Source: Candidatus Zhuqueibacterota bacterium
GTDB taxonomy: Bacteria; Zhuqueibacterota; Zhuqueibacteria; Zhuqueibacterales; Zhuqueibacteraceae
Direction: 5' to 3'
Length of the DNA stretch: 50,498 nt
Assembly: GCA_022616415.1 (NCBI GenBank)
Contig: JAKEEU010000182.1
Span: 1-50,498 of the forward strand
Part shown: in pieces, positions 22,717 through 30,995 of the stretch
How positions within the stretch are numbered: position 1 is the first letter of the stretch
How the letters are laid out: every line of letters starts with the position of its first letter
Notes under the pieces: generated by a model
Seen by the model: only the letters and a program-made list of their open reading frames with translations
Told to the model about the DNA's origin: nothing
The model's database searches: none
Made by a program: the position numbers and the translations under genes

Positions 22717-25296
22717 ATGAAAACGCTCGTGGCCGTTCTTCTTTTATCCGCCGCATTTTTGCAGGCGGCTCCCGCCGATTCCGTTTCCACAGCGAAGCTC
22801 GAAGTCGAGGCCATTCGCTCGACGGCGCCGATTACGATTGACGGCGTGCTTTCGGAACCGATCTGGCAAAATGGCTCCGGCATTTCACAGTTTACCCAGC
22901 GCGACCCAAACGAGGGCGCGCCACCGACGCAAAAAACCATCGTGCATCTTGCTTACGATGACGAGGCGATTTACATCGGCGCGCGCCTGTTCGACTCCGC
23001 GCCCGATTCCATTATCGCGCGCTTGGGACGGCGCGATGCCAATCTGACTTCCGACATGTTCGGCTTTTTTATCGATCCCTATTACGACCGCCGCAGCGGA
23101 TTTTATTTTTTGCTCAACGCCGCCGGCACCATGTACGACGGCATTCTCTACAACGATGAGTGGGACGACGATTCATGGGACGGCGTTTGGGAAGGAAAAG
23201 TGAAGATCGACGATCAAGGCTGGAGCGCCGAGATGCGGATTCCCTATTCCCAGCTTCGTTTCAAGAAGAAAAACAAGCTGGTTTGGGGAATTAATTTCCG
23301 CCGCGACATCGCGCGCAAAAATGAGCGGGCCTATTTGGTTTTCACGCCAAAGAATGGCAGCGGCTTCGTTTCGCGCTTCGTTGATTTGGTGGGCATCGAG
23401 AACATCTCTCCGCCTCGCCGCATCGAAATCTTGCCTTATGTTACGACCAAAGCCGAGTACACGCAACACGCGCCCGGCAATCCGTTCAATGACGGCTCGA
23501 AATATCTGCCCGGCACCGGCGCCGATCTCAAGGTTGGCATCGGCAGCAATCTGACTTTGGATGCCACTGTCAATCCGGATTTTGGCCAAGTGGAAGTCGA
23601 TCCCGCGGTGGTGAATTTGGGCGACGTTGAAACTTATTTCAGCGAAAAGCGGCCGTTCTTCATCGAAGGCTCCACCATCTTCACGTTCGGCCAAGGCGGC
23701 TCGCGCAGCAATTGGGGCTTCAACTGGGCCAGCCCGACTTTCTTTTATACCCGGCGCATCGGCCGAGCGCCGCAAGGTGGTGTGCCCTCGGCGGATTTTG
23801 CCGACGCGCCGCTCGGAACGAGCATTCTCGGCGCGACGAAGCTCACCGGCAAAGTCGGAAACAATTGGAACGTCGGCATGTTGCACGCGCTCACGGCCCG
23901 CGAGCATGCCGAGCTCGGGCTCAAGCAAAACAGCCGGAGATGGCGCAGCGAAGTTGAGCCGCTGACCTATTATGGCATCACCCGCGTGCAGAAAGAAATC
24001 AAAGAAGGCCGGCAAGGAATCGGATTTATTTCGACGCTGGCGGCGCGCCGTTTTGATGACGATCGGCTCAGGGATGAAATCAACAGCAGCGCTTTTGCCG
24101 GCGGCATCGACGGTTGGACGTTTCTCGATGGCAACAAAACCTGGGTGATTACGGGTTGGGCGGGCATGTCGCACGTGCGCGGCAATGAAACGCGCCTGGC
24201 CGCGCTGCAGACCAACTCCCGCCATTACTTTCAAAGGCCGGATGCCGGCCACGTTCATGTGGATCCCTCTGCCACTTCGTTGACCGGATACGCCGGCCGC
24301 GTCTTGCTCAACAAACAAAAAGGCAACGTCATTTTCAATTCGGCCCTCGGGTTTGTCGATCCCAAGTTCGACATTAACGATATGGGCTTTCTGTTTCGAA
24401 CCGACGTCATCAACGGTCACATCGGCGGCGGCTATAAATGGACGAAACCCGGCAAAGTGACGCGGTATGCGGAACTTTTGGGCGCCGTTTTTGGCAGCCG
24501 CGATTTCGACGGCAACATGATTTGGATGGGCGTTTGGCAAAACGGTTATTTTGAGTTTTTAAATTATTACAATTTCAACTATTCCTTTGCTTACAATCCC
24601 GAAACCGTCAGCAACAACCGCACGCGCGGCGGCCCGCTCACGTTGAATCGCCCCGGCTGGGAAGTCAATTTTTTTGTCAATTCCGACAGCCGCAAAACCT
24701 GGGTGTTCGGGCTGGGAACGTTCGGCTATTCGCGCGGCCCGAAAAATTGGGATCGCGGCCTCGACGCCTCCGTTGAATGGAAACCGGGCGCGAATCTTTC
24801 GATTAGCGCCGGCCCAACCCTTTGGTGGAATCGCAATTTTGCGCAATATGTGACGGCCATCAACGATTCACTGGCAACGGCAACGTTCGGAAGCCGTTAT
24901 ATCTTTGCGGAACTAAAGCAAACCGAGCTTGCGGCCAATATCCGGCTGAACTGGACTTTTACGCCGCGCCTCAGCTTGCAATTTTACGCCCAACCGCTGA
25001 TCTCTTCCGGCGACTATAACAGCTACAAGGAGCTGGCGCGCGCCAGAAGCTACGACTTCAATGCTTATGCAGCCGGCGACAGATCCGATGATTTCAACTT
25101 CAAATCCTTGCGCGGCAACGCCGTCTTGCGTTGGGAATACTCGCCCGGCTCCACGCTTTATTTCGTCTGGACGCAAAGCCGGTCGGATTACGAAAATTTC
25201 GGCAATTTTCGGTTCAATCGTTCTGTCGGCCGGCTTGGCGATACCAGGCCCGACAATATTTTCCTGATCAAAGCCTCATATTGGTGGGGGCTATAA
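22717..25296 (+). CDS. DUF5916 outer-membrane protein with CBM9-like N-terminus
   Basis: 859 residues. Signal peptide (MKTLVAVLLLSAAFLQAAPA), a CBM9-like domain (about 30-225: APITIDGVLSEPIWQNGSGI, TIVHLAYDDEAIYIGARLFDS, DMFGFFIDPYYDRRSGFYF, EMRIPYSQLRFKKKNKLVWGINFRRDIAR), a conserved NPDFGQVEVDPAVVNL ... YFSEKRPFFIEGS stretch typical of DUF5916, then an amphipathic barrel to a terminal aromatic strand (NIFLIKASYWWGL). Ribosome site GAGGAG before ATG 22717. A role in outer-membrane uptake or secretion is presumed; none is proven. A 3' fragment of a second such gene lies at 30479-30928. Confidence 0.85.
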   Translation: MKTLVAVLLLSAAFLQAAPADSVSTAKLEVEAIRSTAPITIDGVLSEPIWQNGSGISQFTQRDPNEGAPPTQKTIVHLAYDDEAIYIGARLFDSAPDSIIARLGRRDANLTSDMFGFFIDPYYDRRSGFYFLLNAAGTMYDGILYNDEWDDDSWDGVWEGKVKIDDQGWSAEMRIPYSQLRFKKKNKLVWGINFRRDIARKNERAYLVFTPKNGSGFVSRFVDLVGIENISPPRRIEILPYVTTKAEYTQHAPGNPFNDGSKYLPGTGADLKVGIGSNLTLDATVNPDFGQVEVDPAVVNLGDVETYFSEKRPFFIEGSTIFTFGQGGSRSNWGFNWASPTFFYTRRIGRAPQGGVPSADFADAPLGTSILGATKLTGKVGNNWNVGMLHALTAREHAELGLKQNSRRWRSEVEPLTYYGITRVQKEIKEGRQGIGFISTLAARRFDDDRLRDEINSSAFAGGIDGWTFLDGNKTWVITGWAGMSHVRGNETRLAALQTNSRHYFQRPDAGHVHVDPSATSLTGYAGRVLLNKQKGNVIFNSALGFVDPKFDINDMGFLFRTDVINGHIGGGYKWTKPGKVTRYAELLGAVFGSRDFDGNMIWMGVWQNGYFEFLNYYNFNYSFAYNPETVSNNRTRGGPLTLNRPGWEVNFFVNSDSRKTWVFGLGTFGYSRGPKNWDRGLDASVEWKPGANLSISAGPTLWWNRNFAQYVTAINDSLATATFGSRYIFAELKQTELAANIRLNWTFTPRLSLQFYAQPLISSGDYNSYKELARARSYDFNAYAAGDRSDDFNFKSLRGNAVLRWEYSPGSTLYFVWTQSRSDYENFGNFRFNRSVGRLGDTRPDNIFLIKASYWWGL

Positions 25297-25298
25297 AG

Positions 25299-25349
25299 GG
25301 AGTGCGGACTTTCTTGTCCGCGCTGAACGTGTAGACTAAAAAATCCGTG
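25299..25349. repeat. dispersed palindromic element, copy 2 (decayed)
   Basis: Left arm GGAGTGCGGACT with the inner hairpin is identical to copy 1 at 6029; the right arm has decayed to AATCCGTGAAGG, and its last bases now form the AAGGAG ribosome site of the next gene. Confidence 0.8.
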
Positions 25350-25361
25350 AAGGAGAAAACC

Positions 25362-25583
25362 ATGAGCTTGAAAGAGATTTTGCAAAAGCTGATTGAAAAA
25401 GAAGAGCCGATTCTTTTGAGCGATAACGAGAAGAGGGATTGGGAAGCGAGCGCGCTGTTGAGCCGGCTTTCCGAACGCGCGCTGAAAACGCCGGCCCACC
25501 TTCAGCCAGGCATGTATATCGCCGAGATTAGTGACGCCGGCTATCTCGGGCGGGTGATGTTTAAAGTGAAACCAAAAGGGTAA
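25362..25583 (+). CDS. small protein of unknown function
   Basis: 73 residues, not recognised. Acidic/basic helical N-terminal half (MSLKEILQKLIEKEEPILLSDNEKRDWEASALLSRLSERAL) and a short beta-like tail (PGMYIAEISDAGYLGRVMFKVKPKG). No signal peptide or membrane segment. The ribosome site AAGGAG precedes ATG 25362. Followed after 16 bases by 25600-26238, probably one operon. Confidence 0.6.
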   Translation: MSLKEILQKLIEKEEPILLSDNEKRDWEASALLSRLSERALKTPAHLQPGMYIAEISDAGYLGRVMFKVKPKG

Positions 25584-25599
25584 AGCGCGGAGAAGAAAA

Positions 25600-26238
25600 A
25601 TGCACAGAAACACTTTTATCGCGCTTGGGATGGTGGCGTTGTTCTTTATCTGCTTTTTCGTTCAGTTTATTGCCGAAGCCAAGCAATCCTCAACAAAATC
25701 TTCAAAAATCGTTATTCACCATCCCGACAAAGCCGGCGTGTTGACGGCGCGGTGGAAATGGGCGATGGCCGAAGCGGAAAAGCAAAAGCTTTCGCAGGGA
25801 TTTTGGATCGGCTACTCCATCGAGCGCGAGATGATGCAAGAAAATCACCACGTCATGGGCGAGGTGTGGATCACCGGCTCGCAAGTCGTCGTTCGCGGCA
25901 TTCCTCTTATCGATCTCATCGAATCGAAAGAGCCGGAAAAACTCGAACCGGCGAAATTAGTGCTCGATGATAAACGCAAAAAGCAGCCTGTCAGCAAACA
26001 GATCGCACTGCTTTTTGAATTTTACGGCAACGCCTCGTTCCCGCGCTTGAAAAGAGTCGGCTTGAGTGACATCACGATGCCGGTCTCGTTGCGCCAGAGG
26101 CCGTTGTTCTGGCTGGGGCCGGCAGAGATCAAGAGCAGCCTGGAACTGGTCCGAAATTTTTACGACACCGATCGTGACGCGAAATTCGATTGTTCGCTGG
26201 CCGATATTATTGAAGTGCATGGATTATTGGATAAATGA
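25600..26238 (+). CDS. secreted/anchored protein of unknown function
   Basis: 212 residues, not recognised. Hydrophobic N-terminus (FIALGMVALFFICFFVQFIAEA) acts as signal or anchor. The rest is soluble: WKWAMAEAEKQKLSQGFWIGYSIEREM, then a charged loop rich in Lys/Glu, then IALLFEFYGNASFPRLKRVGLSDITMP and a C-terminal segment FYDTDRDAKFDCSLADIIEVHGLLDK. Ends with ATGA overlapping the hydrolase start, so the two are translationally coupled. Confidence 0.6.
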   Translation: MHRNTFIALGMVALFFICFFVQFIAEAKQSSTKSSKIVIHHPDKAGVLTARWKWAMAEAEKQKLSQGFWIGYSIEREMMQENHHVMGEVWITGSQVVVRGIPLIDLIESKEPEKLEPAKLVLDDKRKKQPVSKQIALLFEFYGNASFPRLKRVGLSDITMPVSLRQRPLFWLGPAEIKSSLELVRNFYDTDRDAKFDCSLADIIEVHGLLDK

Positions 26239-27311
26239 AAAGAAAATACAATGACAAAACTCGGTTGAAGAGCCGATTCATCTGGTGTACTCTGGCCGTA
26301 ATGCTCTTTCCGCTATCAGTGAGAGCCCAACAGCCGGCGAATACAAACAGCTACCCTCCTCCCACAGACAGACTGATCGACGTAGGTGGTTGGCGGCTAC
26401 ACCTTGTCTGCACAGGGGAAAACAAGAGGAATACGCCAACGATAGTTCTGGAATCCGGCTCCGGCGACTTTTCTTTCGATTGGAGTTTAGTGCAACCAGG
26501 TGTTGCACGCTTTACTCGCGTGTGTTCGTATGATCGCGCCGGTCACGCTTGGAGCGACCTGGGCCCGCGCCCACGCACGATGAGGCAGGTTGTTTATGAG
26601 TTGCATACCGCACTGAAGAAAGCTGGTATTAAAGGGCCATACGTGCTGGTCGGTCAATCTGTCGGCGCCCTGCTGGTGCGTATATTTGCAAGTCAGCATC
26701 CTGAGGAAGTCGTCGGTATCGTCTTGGTTGACGGTACGCACGAAGATACTCAGTTAAATATAAACGGCAAAATCCAGCGGATGCGCGAGCTTTCTCAGGG
26801 TAGAGCAATCCCCCCGATTCAGACGACGATCTCTGCCGCTGACAAAACACTACCTTCGGAAGAACGGCAGCAAATTGAAGATTTCCTAAAACAGGTCGGG
26901 CCACCCAAGATTGAGCCGCCATTCGATCAGTTGCCGCCCGACGTGCAACAGGTGCGCTTGTGGGCGCTGGCGCAGCCGCAACATTATGCGGCAGATAGTG
27001 ACCCCTATTGGGGAGAAGAGTTTGCCGAGATGTACGCAGCACGAAAGACACTCGAGTATCCGTTTGACGACATCCCGCTTATCGTGCTAACGCGCGGCAA
27101 GAGTGAATATCCGGATACGGAAGAAGGCAGGCAGTTGGATGAAGATCGAAAGCGACTGCAAGCGGACTTGCTCAATCTCTCACGCAACAGCAAACAGATT
27201 ATAGCAAAAACCAGCGGCCATCATATTCAGCTCGATGATCCGGAGCTGGTCATTGAGGCGATACGTCAAGTAGTGGATTCGGCTCAGCGTCATACAAAAC
27301 TGGCACACTGA
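26235..27311 (+). CDS. alpha/beta hydrolase, exported
   Basis: 358 residues. Signal peptide (CTLAVMLFPLSVRAQQ), then a canonical alpha/beta-hydrolase fold: oxyanion strand TIVLESGSGDFSFDWSLV, YDRAGHAWSD, nucleophile elbow VLVGQSVGALL (Ser of GQSVG), and the catalytic His in KTSGHHIQLDDPELVIEAIRQVV. An acid in the LVDGTHEDTQL region or later completes the triad. Substrate not evident; the family covers esterases and related enzymes. Overlaps the preceding gene by four bases. Confidence 0.85.
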   Translation: MKRKYNDKTRLKSRFIWCTLAVMLFPLSVRAQQPANTNSYPPPTDRLIDVGGWRLHLVCTGENKRNTPTIVLESGSGDFSFDWSLVQPGVARFTRVCSYDRAGHAWSDLGPRPRTMRQVVYELHTALKKAGIKGPYVLVGQSVGALLVRIFASQHPEEVVGIVLVDGTHEDTQLNINGKIQRMRELSQGRAIPPIQTTISAADKTLPSEERQQIEDFLKQVGPPKIEPPFDQLPPDVQQVRLWALAQPQHYAADSDPYWGEEFAEMYAARKTLEYPFDDIPLIVLTRGKSEYPDTEEGRQLDEDRKRLQADLLNLSRNSKQIIAKTSGHHIQLDDPELVIEAIRQVVDSAQRHTKLAH

Positions 27312-27407
27312 CACTCAGAATCGCAACCTAACGACAAATTGAGCTTTTTTCGTTTGTCCCTTTCTGTATACAAAGCCGCAAATAACAACTAACCTCGACT
27401 TCATAAC

Positions 27408-28901
27408 ATGACTCGACGATTAATCCTTTACAGTCTCGTTGTTGATTTGCTCTTGTTCCAGCTCATTGGCGCGCAAGAGAAGTCACCGCCAAGCGTGCCG
27501 CTGCAAACAAAAGCCAAACCTGAAGCGCTGATCGTACATCTCCAACAACGCATTCCACAATTGATGCAGGATGGTGACGTGCCCGGCTTGTCGATTGCGC
27601 TCATTCGCGATGAAAAGCTCGCCTGGCATCAAGGGTTCGGCGTGAAAAATGCCGAAACCAAAGAGCCGGTTACTGACGGTACCGTTTTTGAAGCGGCCTC
27701 GCTCAGCAAGCCGGTGTTCGCTTATGCCGTTTTGAAACTGGTCGATAGCGGCAAACTCGATTTGGACAAACCATTGAATCAATACCTGCCCGGCAATTAC
27801 GACGTCGGCGATGATCCCCGTTTGAGCCAAATCACCGCGCGCCGTGTATTGACCCATACAACCGGCTTTCCGAATTGGCGGCCAAACGGCAGTCCGGTGT
27901 TGAAAATTTTTTTCACGCCGGGAGAAAAATTCAGCTACTCCGGCGAAGGCTTTGTCTATCTCGCCAAAGCCGTCGAGCATTTGACCGGCGAGTCATTCGA
28001 TTTATTCATGAAACGGTTGGTCTTCAATCCGCTCGGCATGAACAGCAGCAGTTATGTTTGGCAGGAAAAATTTGAGCGAGTGAAAGCATACAAACATAAT
28101 TTTATCGGCAAGCCGGCCGGACTCAACAAAGTGACCGAGGCCAATGCCGCCGCAAGCTTGAATACGACGGCGTCAGATTATGGGAAATTTGTGGCGGCGA
28201 TCTTGAAAGGAACGGGATTGAAGAAAGAAACGGCCAAGCTCATGTTGACGCCGCAGGTTCAAGTTGACGAAGGCGGCACGAATACGACCAATCGGCCGGT
28301 TGGCAAACTCTCGCCATATATCTCATGGGGATTGGGCTGGGGATTGCAGAAAACGGACGAGGGAATTTCATTCTGGCACTGGGGCGACAACGGCAACAGC
28401 AAAGCTTATGTTGTGGCTTTTGAGAAACAGAAGCTGGGTGTTGCGATCTTCACCAATGGTGCGAATGGGCTATCCATCATTCCCGAAATTGTCAATAACG
28501 CCGTTGGCGGAAATCACCCCGCGCTCGATTGGCTGCACTACGAGCCATACAACTCACCGGCGAAAACGCTGCTCAAAAATATTATCGCTCAAGGCGCAGA
28601 AGAGGCGCTGCGCGAGTATCGGCAAGCCCGAAATGGCAACGCGGTGCTCAACGAAAATCAAATGAATCGGCTCGGCTATGACCTGCTTTATGGCGCGCGT
28701 CGAGTGCAGGACGCCATTGCCGTTTTCAAATTGAACGTTGAAGACTATCCGGAGTCATTCAATGTTTACGACAGTCTCGGCGAAGCCTATATGGTCAACG
28801 ACGACAAAGAACTGGCCATCAAAAACTACCAACGCTCGCTCGAGCTGAATCCCGACAACACCAACGGCGTGGAGATGTTGAAGAAGCTGCAAGCGAAGTA
28901 A
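27408..28901 (+). CDS. serine hydrolase of the beta-lactamase (class C/DD-peptidase) family with C-terminal TPR
   Basis: 497 residues. Signal peptide at the N-terminus, then a beta-lactamase/transpeptidase-like domain: SxxK motif in FEAASLSKPVFAYA, YxN-equivalent YSGEGFVYLAKAVE, and HWGDNG as the KTG-like third motif. The C-terminus (about 400-497) contains helical TPR-like units (VQDAIAVFKLNVEDYPESFNVYDSLGEAY, AIKNYQRSLELNPDN). Members are esterases, D-aminopeptidases or PBPs; true beta-lactamase activity cannot be assumed. Its presence 11 kb from a BlaI/M56 pair on the same strand is suggestive, but no TGCTAA..TTAGCA site precedes it. Confidence 0.85.
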   Translation: MTRRLILYSLVVDLLLFQLIGAQEKSPPSVPLQTKAKPEALIVHLQQRIPQLMQDGDVPGLSIALIRDEKLAWHQGFGVKNAETKEPVTDGTVFEAASLSKPVFAYAVLKLVDSGKLDLDKPLNQYLPGNYDVGDDPRLSQITARRVLTHTTGFPNWRPNGSPVLKIFFTPGEKFSYSGEGFVYLAKAVEHLTGESFDLFMKRLVFNPLGMNSSSYVWQEKFERVKAYKHNFIGKPAGLNKVTEANAAASLNTTASDYGKFVAAILKGTGLKKETAKLMLTPQVQVDEGGTNTTNRPVGKLSPYISWGLGWGLQKTDEGISFWHWGDNGNSKAYVVAFEKQKLGVAIFTNGANGLSIIPEIVNNAVGGNHPALDWLHYEPYNSPAKTLLKNIIAQGAEEALREYRQARNGNAVLNENQMNRLGYDLLYGARRVQDAIAVFKLNVEDYPESFNVYDSLGEAYMVNDDKELAIKNYQRSLELNPDNTNGVEMLKKLQAK

Positions 28902-28905
28902 GAAC

Positions 28906-28947
28906 AGATTATACGGATTACGCTGATTTAATCCGCGCAATCCGTTG
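28906..28947. repeat. word-type hairpin (CGGATTACGC / AATCCGCGCAATCCG)
   Basis: Directly after the hydrolase stop: AACAGATTATACGGATT, a short loop, then AATCCGCGCAATCCGTTGTT. CGGATT pairs with AATCCG, with two right-side copies. May end transcription of the operon, but there is no strong T run. Confidence 0.55.
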
Positions 28948-28979
28948 TTTTAAACCCTTTTCGTTCAGCGGGCATCTTA

Positions 28980-29021
28980 TTTTTGTCAACCATAAAGTTT
29001 CAGCATTTGCTCGGAATTTGA
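28980..29021 (+). pseudogene. 3'-terminal remnant of a DUF5916-type gene
   Basis: The frame TTT TTG TCA ACC ATA AAG TTT ... ends IKFQHLLGI-stop at 29019-29021, matching the ending MKFQYLVRI-stop of the longer fragment at 30928. The following bases, including the terminator, are also near-identical between the two places, so this is the tail of a duplicated gene end. Confidence 0.55.
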
Positions 29022-29041
29022 GAAAACCTCTCGCGTGACCT

Positions 29042-29086
29042 GTGGCGCATCGGGCCATCCCCCGGCTCGGTGCGCCACGCTTTTTT
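29042..29086 (+). terminator. Rho-independent terminator, repeat copy A
   Basis: GTGGCGCA (29042-29049) pairs with TGCGCCAC (29071-29078), with an inner CGGGCC/GGCTCG stem, followed by GC and six T. The same terminator with the same upstream CTCGCGTGACCT occurs at 30951-30995. Confidence 0.85.
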
Positions 29087-29120
29087 GTTGATGACTTGTT
29101 AAGATTCAGCTAATGCCTGC

Positions 29121-29149
29121 TTGACAATTTCAGGTTTTTCGACTATATT
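29121..29149 (+). promoter_or_regulatory. sigma70-type promoter of the 29199 antitoxin
   Basis: TTGACA (29121-29126), 17-base spacer, TATATT (29144-29149); same boxes as the blaI promoter but without the flanking palindromes. It drives the DUF2281-like antitoxin gene starting 49 bases later. Confidence 0.7.
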
Positions 29150-29198
29150 TAAATAGTGAAAACGGTCAAAACAACAAACACGATACGAAGGGCAAAAT

Positions 29199-29438
29199 AT
29201 GGAAACGGCCTTGAAGAGCAAAATCATCAACAAGATCGAGCAACTCCCGAAAGATAGAATAATTGAAGTTTTAGACTTCGTTGAATTTATTCTCGTGAAA
29301 ACCTCGCAGCTCAAGACCAGACCAGTTGAAGCAACCGACGTCGAAGTTCTTCGTGCTATCGAAGCCAGCGGTGCGCTGGATTTTTACTACGATGAATCAC
29401 AGGATGTTTACACTTTGGACGACGGCAAACCGATATGA
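29199..29438 (+). CDS. DUF2281-like antitoxin
   Basis: 79 residues. The N-terminal helix pair ALKSKIINKIEQLPKDRIIEVLDFVEFI is the DUF2281 signature found in small antitoxin-like proteins; the acidic C-terminal tail (DFYYDESQDVYTLDDGKPI) is suited to neutralise a basic toxin. Ribosome site GAAGGG before ATG 29199. It is followed directly by the C-terminal half of a PemK/MazF toxin, whose N-terminal half is gone, so the antitoxin now appears to be an orphan. Confidence 0.7.
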   Translation: METALKSKIINKIEQLPKDRIIEVLDFVEFILVKTSQLKTRPVEATDVEVLRAIEASGALDFYYDESQDVYTLDDGKPI

Positions 29439-29601
29439 AAATGACTTTGGTTCGACCGGATTGCGCTTTGATTCTGTGTTTCGTATGTCGAAGCTTTATA
29501 ATCTTGAAAAGGCGTTGGCTAAAAGGCAGTTGGGAAGCGCTTCTTCCGCGCTCATGAAAAAGCTGAATAAAAAATTGAAAATTGCTTTGGGGCTTCGTTA
29601 A
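29437..29601 (+). pseudogene. PemK/MazF-type toxin, C-terminal half only
   Basis: From 29437 the frame +1 relative to the antitoxin reads ENDFGSTGLRFDSVFRMSKL then YNLEKALAKRQLG and a helical tail to the stop at 29599-29601. This is the second half of the MazF/PemK fold (strand, then the LEKSL..RKLG helix). The first half, with the RGEVWLV start and the RP-loop, is missing, and no ribosome site serves the fragment. Deletion has joined it to the antitoxin's 3' end. Confidence 0.6.
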
Positions 29602-29696
29602 TCCATATATCGAAGCTTTTCCTGCCCTGCGTAATTTTGTACATAAACTATTCAATTTCGAGTTTAGATTTGAAACCAGTGGTGGGGATTCTGCTT

Positions 29697-29724
29697 AAAA
29701 ATGCGGTGGGCTTCTCGCATTTTT
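29697..29724. terminator. bidirectional terminator-like hairpin
   Basis: AAAAATGCG (29697-29705) and CGCATTTTT (29716-29724) form a perfect 9-bp stem with a 10-base loop, giving an A run and a T run on both strands. Located 96 bases after the toxin remnant. The region 29602-29785 otherwise shows nothing recognisable. Confidence 0.7.
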
Positions 29725-29785
29725 ATTTGTATATGTTTTGAAAACCGTCGAAAAGCTTCACGAAGTCGTTTGAAAATGCAAGAAG

Positions 29786-29938
29786 TTATAACTCATCTGG
29801 ATTGAGCAGCTCAGTTTTACCCCTTTTGAATTCAGCCAAAGCTTCATCCGTTATTGCCTCAAAGTTTGGCGTGTGAAAATCGATATCGAATTTGACTAAA
29901 TATAATTTATGAATGGCGGTTTCAAAAGCAAGATGTTT
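29786..29938 (-). pseudogene. antitoxin-like C-terminal remnant
   Basis: The minus strand is open for 50 codons without a start codon: KHLAFETAIHKLYLVKFDID, then FHTPNFEAITDEALAEFKRGKTELLNPDEL and stop. The acidic tail resembles C-termini of Phd/RelB-like antitoxins. A stop codon cuts it off on the 5' side, a few bases from the repeat at 29949-30010, which may mark the break point. Confidence 0.35.
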
Positions 29939-29948
29939 TTAAAAGACG

Positions 29949-30010
29949 CGCTCGCGTGACCGGCGGTGAATCGGGCCGCCCTGGTTCGGTGCGTCATGCC
30001 TCTATTTTTA
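29949..30010 (+). repeat. diverged copy B of the terminator repeat
   Basis: CGCTCGCGTGACCGGCGGTG, then AATCGGGCCGCC, then GGTTCGGTGCGTCATGCC and a T-rich end aligns with copies A (from 29031) and C (from 30940), but the stem is weakened (TGCGTCA for TGCGCCA). Confidence 0.65.
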
Positions 30011-30021
30011 TAGTTGGGCGA

Positions 30022-30474
30022 TCAATTAACATTAGCACTTTTTGACAGGAAAAAGCGCAAAGTCGTTGTAGGATTAAATGGGTTGGGGTAATTTTGAAGC
30101 ATAAGATAGGATGATGGAATATTTTTGCCATTATCAACTACAGAAGTAGTTGATCGGACACTTCTATAAACACCGCCGCCGCGCGTTCCAGCTAAAGCAA
30201 TTCCATCTGAGCTTATAACAAGTGACTTAATCTCCGTATGTTTTAAACCTGAATTAGCTTGTTGCCATGTAATCCCATTGTCGTTTGACCAATGGACACC
30301 TTCATTAGTTCCAGCAAAGATTTTTCCAGTAGAATTCAGCGCCATAGCATAAACAGTTTTATCTGTCAAACCAGTTTGAACCCAAGCGTCTCCGTTGTTA
30401 TTTGATTGAAAGATGCCGCCGCTGTTAGTACCAACAAAAATATTTCCAGTTCTATGAACCAATAGAGATCTTAT
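30022..30474 (-). pseudogene. fragment of a BNR-repeat protein with type A sorting domain
   Basis: Reads LLVHRTGNIFVGTNSGGIFQ, SNNNGDAWVQTGL, VYAMALNSTGKIFAGTNEGV, WSNDNGITWQQANSGL (BNR/ycf48-like blades), then LMLQNYPNPFNPTTTLRFFL, the start of a secretion-sorting domain. It stops after about 10 more residues instead of about 60. Both ends are lost: the 3' end is truncated and the 5' side runs antisense into a DUF5916 fragment at about 30478. The open frame continues to 30534, but those residues are antisense sequence, not homologous protein. Confidence 0.7.
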
Positions 30475-30478
30475 CACC

Positions 30479-30928
30479 AGCAATTCCAGCGATCCGCTGA
30501 CAGTGGGATTTTGGTGGGCGCACGGCCGCTTCATTGCAAGAAACTTGGCCGATCCGGTTTTGGGAAGGGGCGCCGATTTTCAAGCGTGGGCAACGATCAA
30601 ACCGATGCAAAGGCTCATCATTCAGCCGGAGTATTCGTATTCGAAGCTGAATTACCCCGATGGCCGCAACATCTTCCGCGGCTATATTCTGCGCACCCGC
30701 GTCAATTATCAATTCACGCGCGAGCTATTTTTGCGCTTGATCACACAGTACAACGACTTCAGCCGCGGCTTCAATGTCGAGCCGTTGTTGAGCTACAAGC
30801 TGAATGCGTTTACGATTTTCTACATCGGCTCAACCCACCAATATCTCGATCTGGATCCAAACCGCAATGATTTGACCCAAACTTCCCGGCAGTTTTTCAT
30901 GAAATTTCAGTATTTGGTCAGAATTTGA
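30479..30928 (+). pseudogene. 3' fragment of a DUF5916 outer-membrane protein gene
   Basis: From about 30479 the plus strand reads SNSSDPLTVGFWWAHGRF, then YILRTRVNYQFTRELFLRLI, FNVEPLLSYKLNAFTIFYIG and QFFMKFQYLVRI-stop: the last barrel strands of a DUF5916-type protein, ending with the terminal aromatic pattern. There is no start signal; the 5' portion has been replaced by the inverted BNR fragment. Not a copy of the 22717 gene's end, whose C-terminus differs. Confidence 0.7.
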
Positions 30929-30950
30929 GAAAAAACCTCTCGCGTGACCT

Positions 30951-30995
30951 GTGGCGCATCGGGCCATCCCCCGGCTCGGTGCGCCACGCTTTTTA
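30951..30995. terminator. Rho-independent terminator, repeat copy C
   Basis: Same stem as copy A (GTGGCGCA/TGCGCCAC with inner CGGGCC/GGCTCG) and a T run, directly after the DUF5916 fragment. It also lies just beyond the stop of the convergent M14 gene (30996), so it could serve both directions. Confidence 0.85.

Noticed and set aside
23173..24540. A 455-codon minus-strand open frame
   Set aside because: Antisense to the DUF5916 gene and without recognisable motifs, start site or hydrophobic pattern; a shadow.
27408..28901. Calling the serine hydrolase a beta-lactamase controlled by the BlaI at 15768
   Set aside because: The motifs (SLSK, YSG, HWGD) fit the broad class C/esterase family, and no TGCTAA..TTAGCA palindrome precedes the gene; control by that BlaI is not supported.
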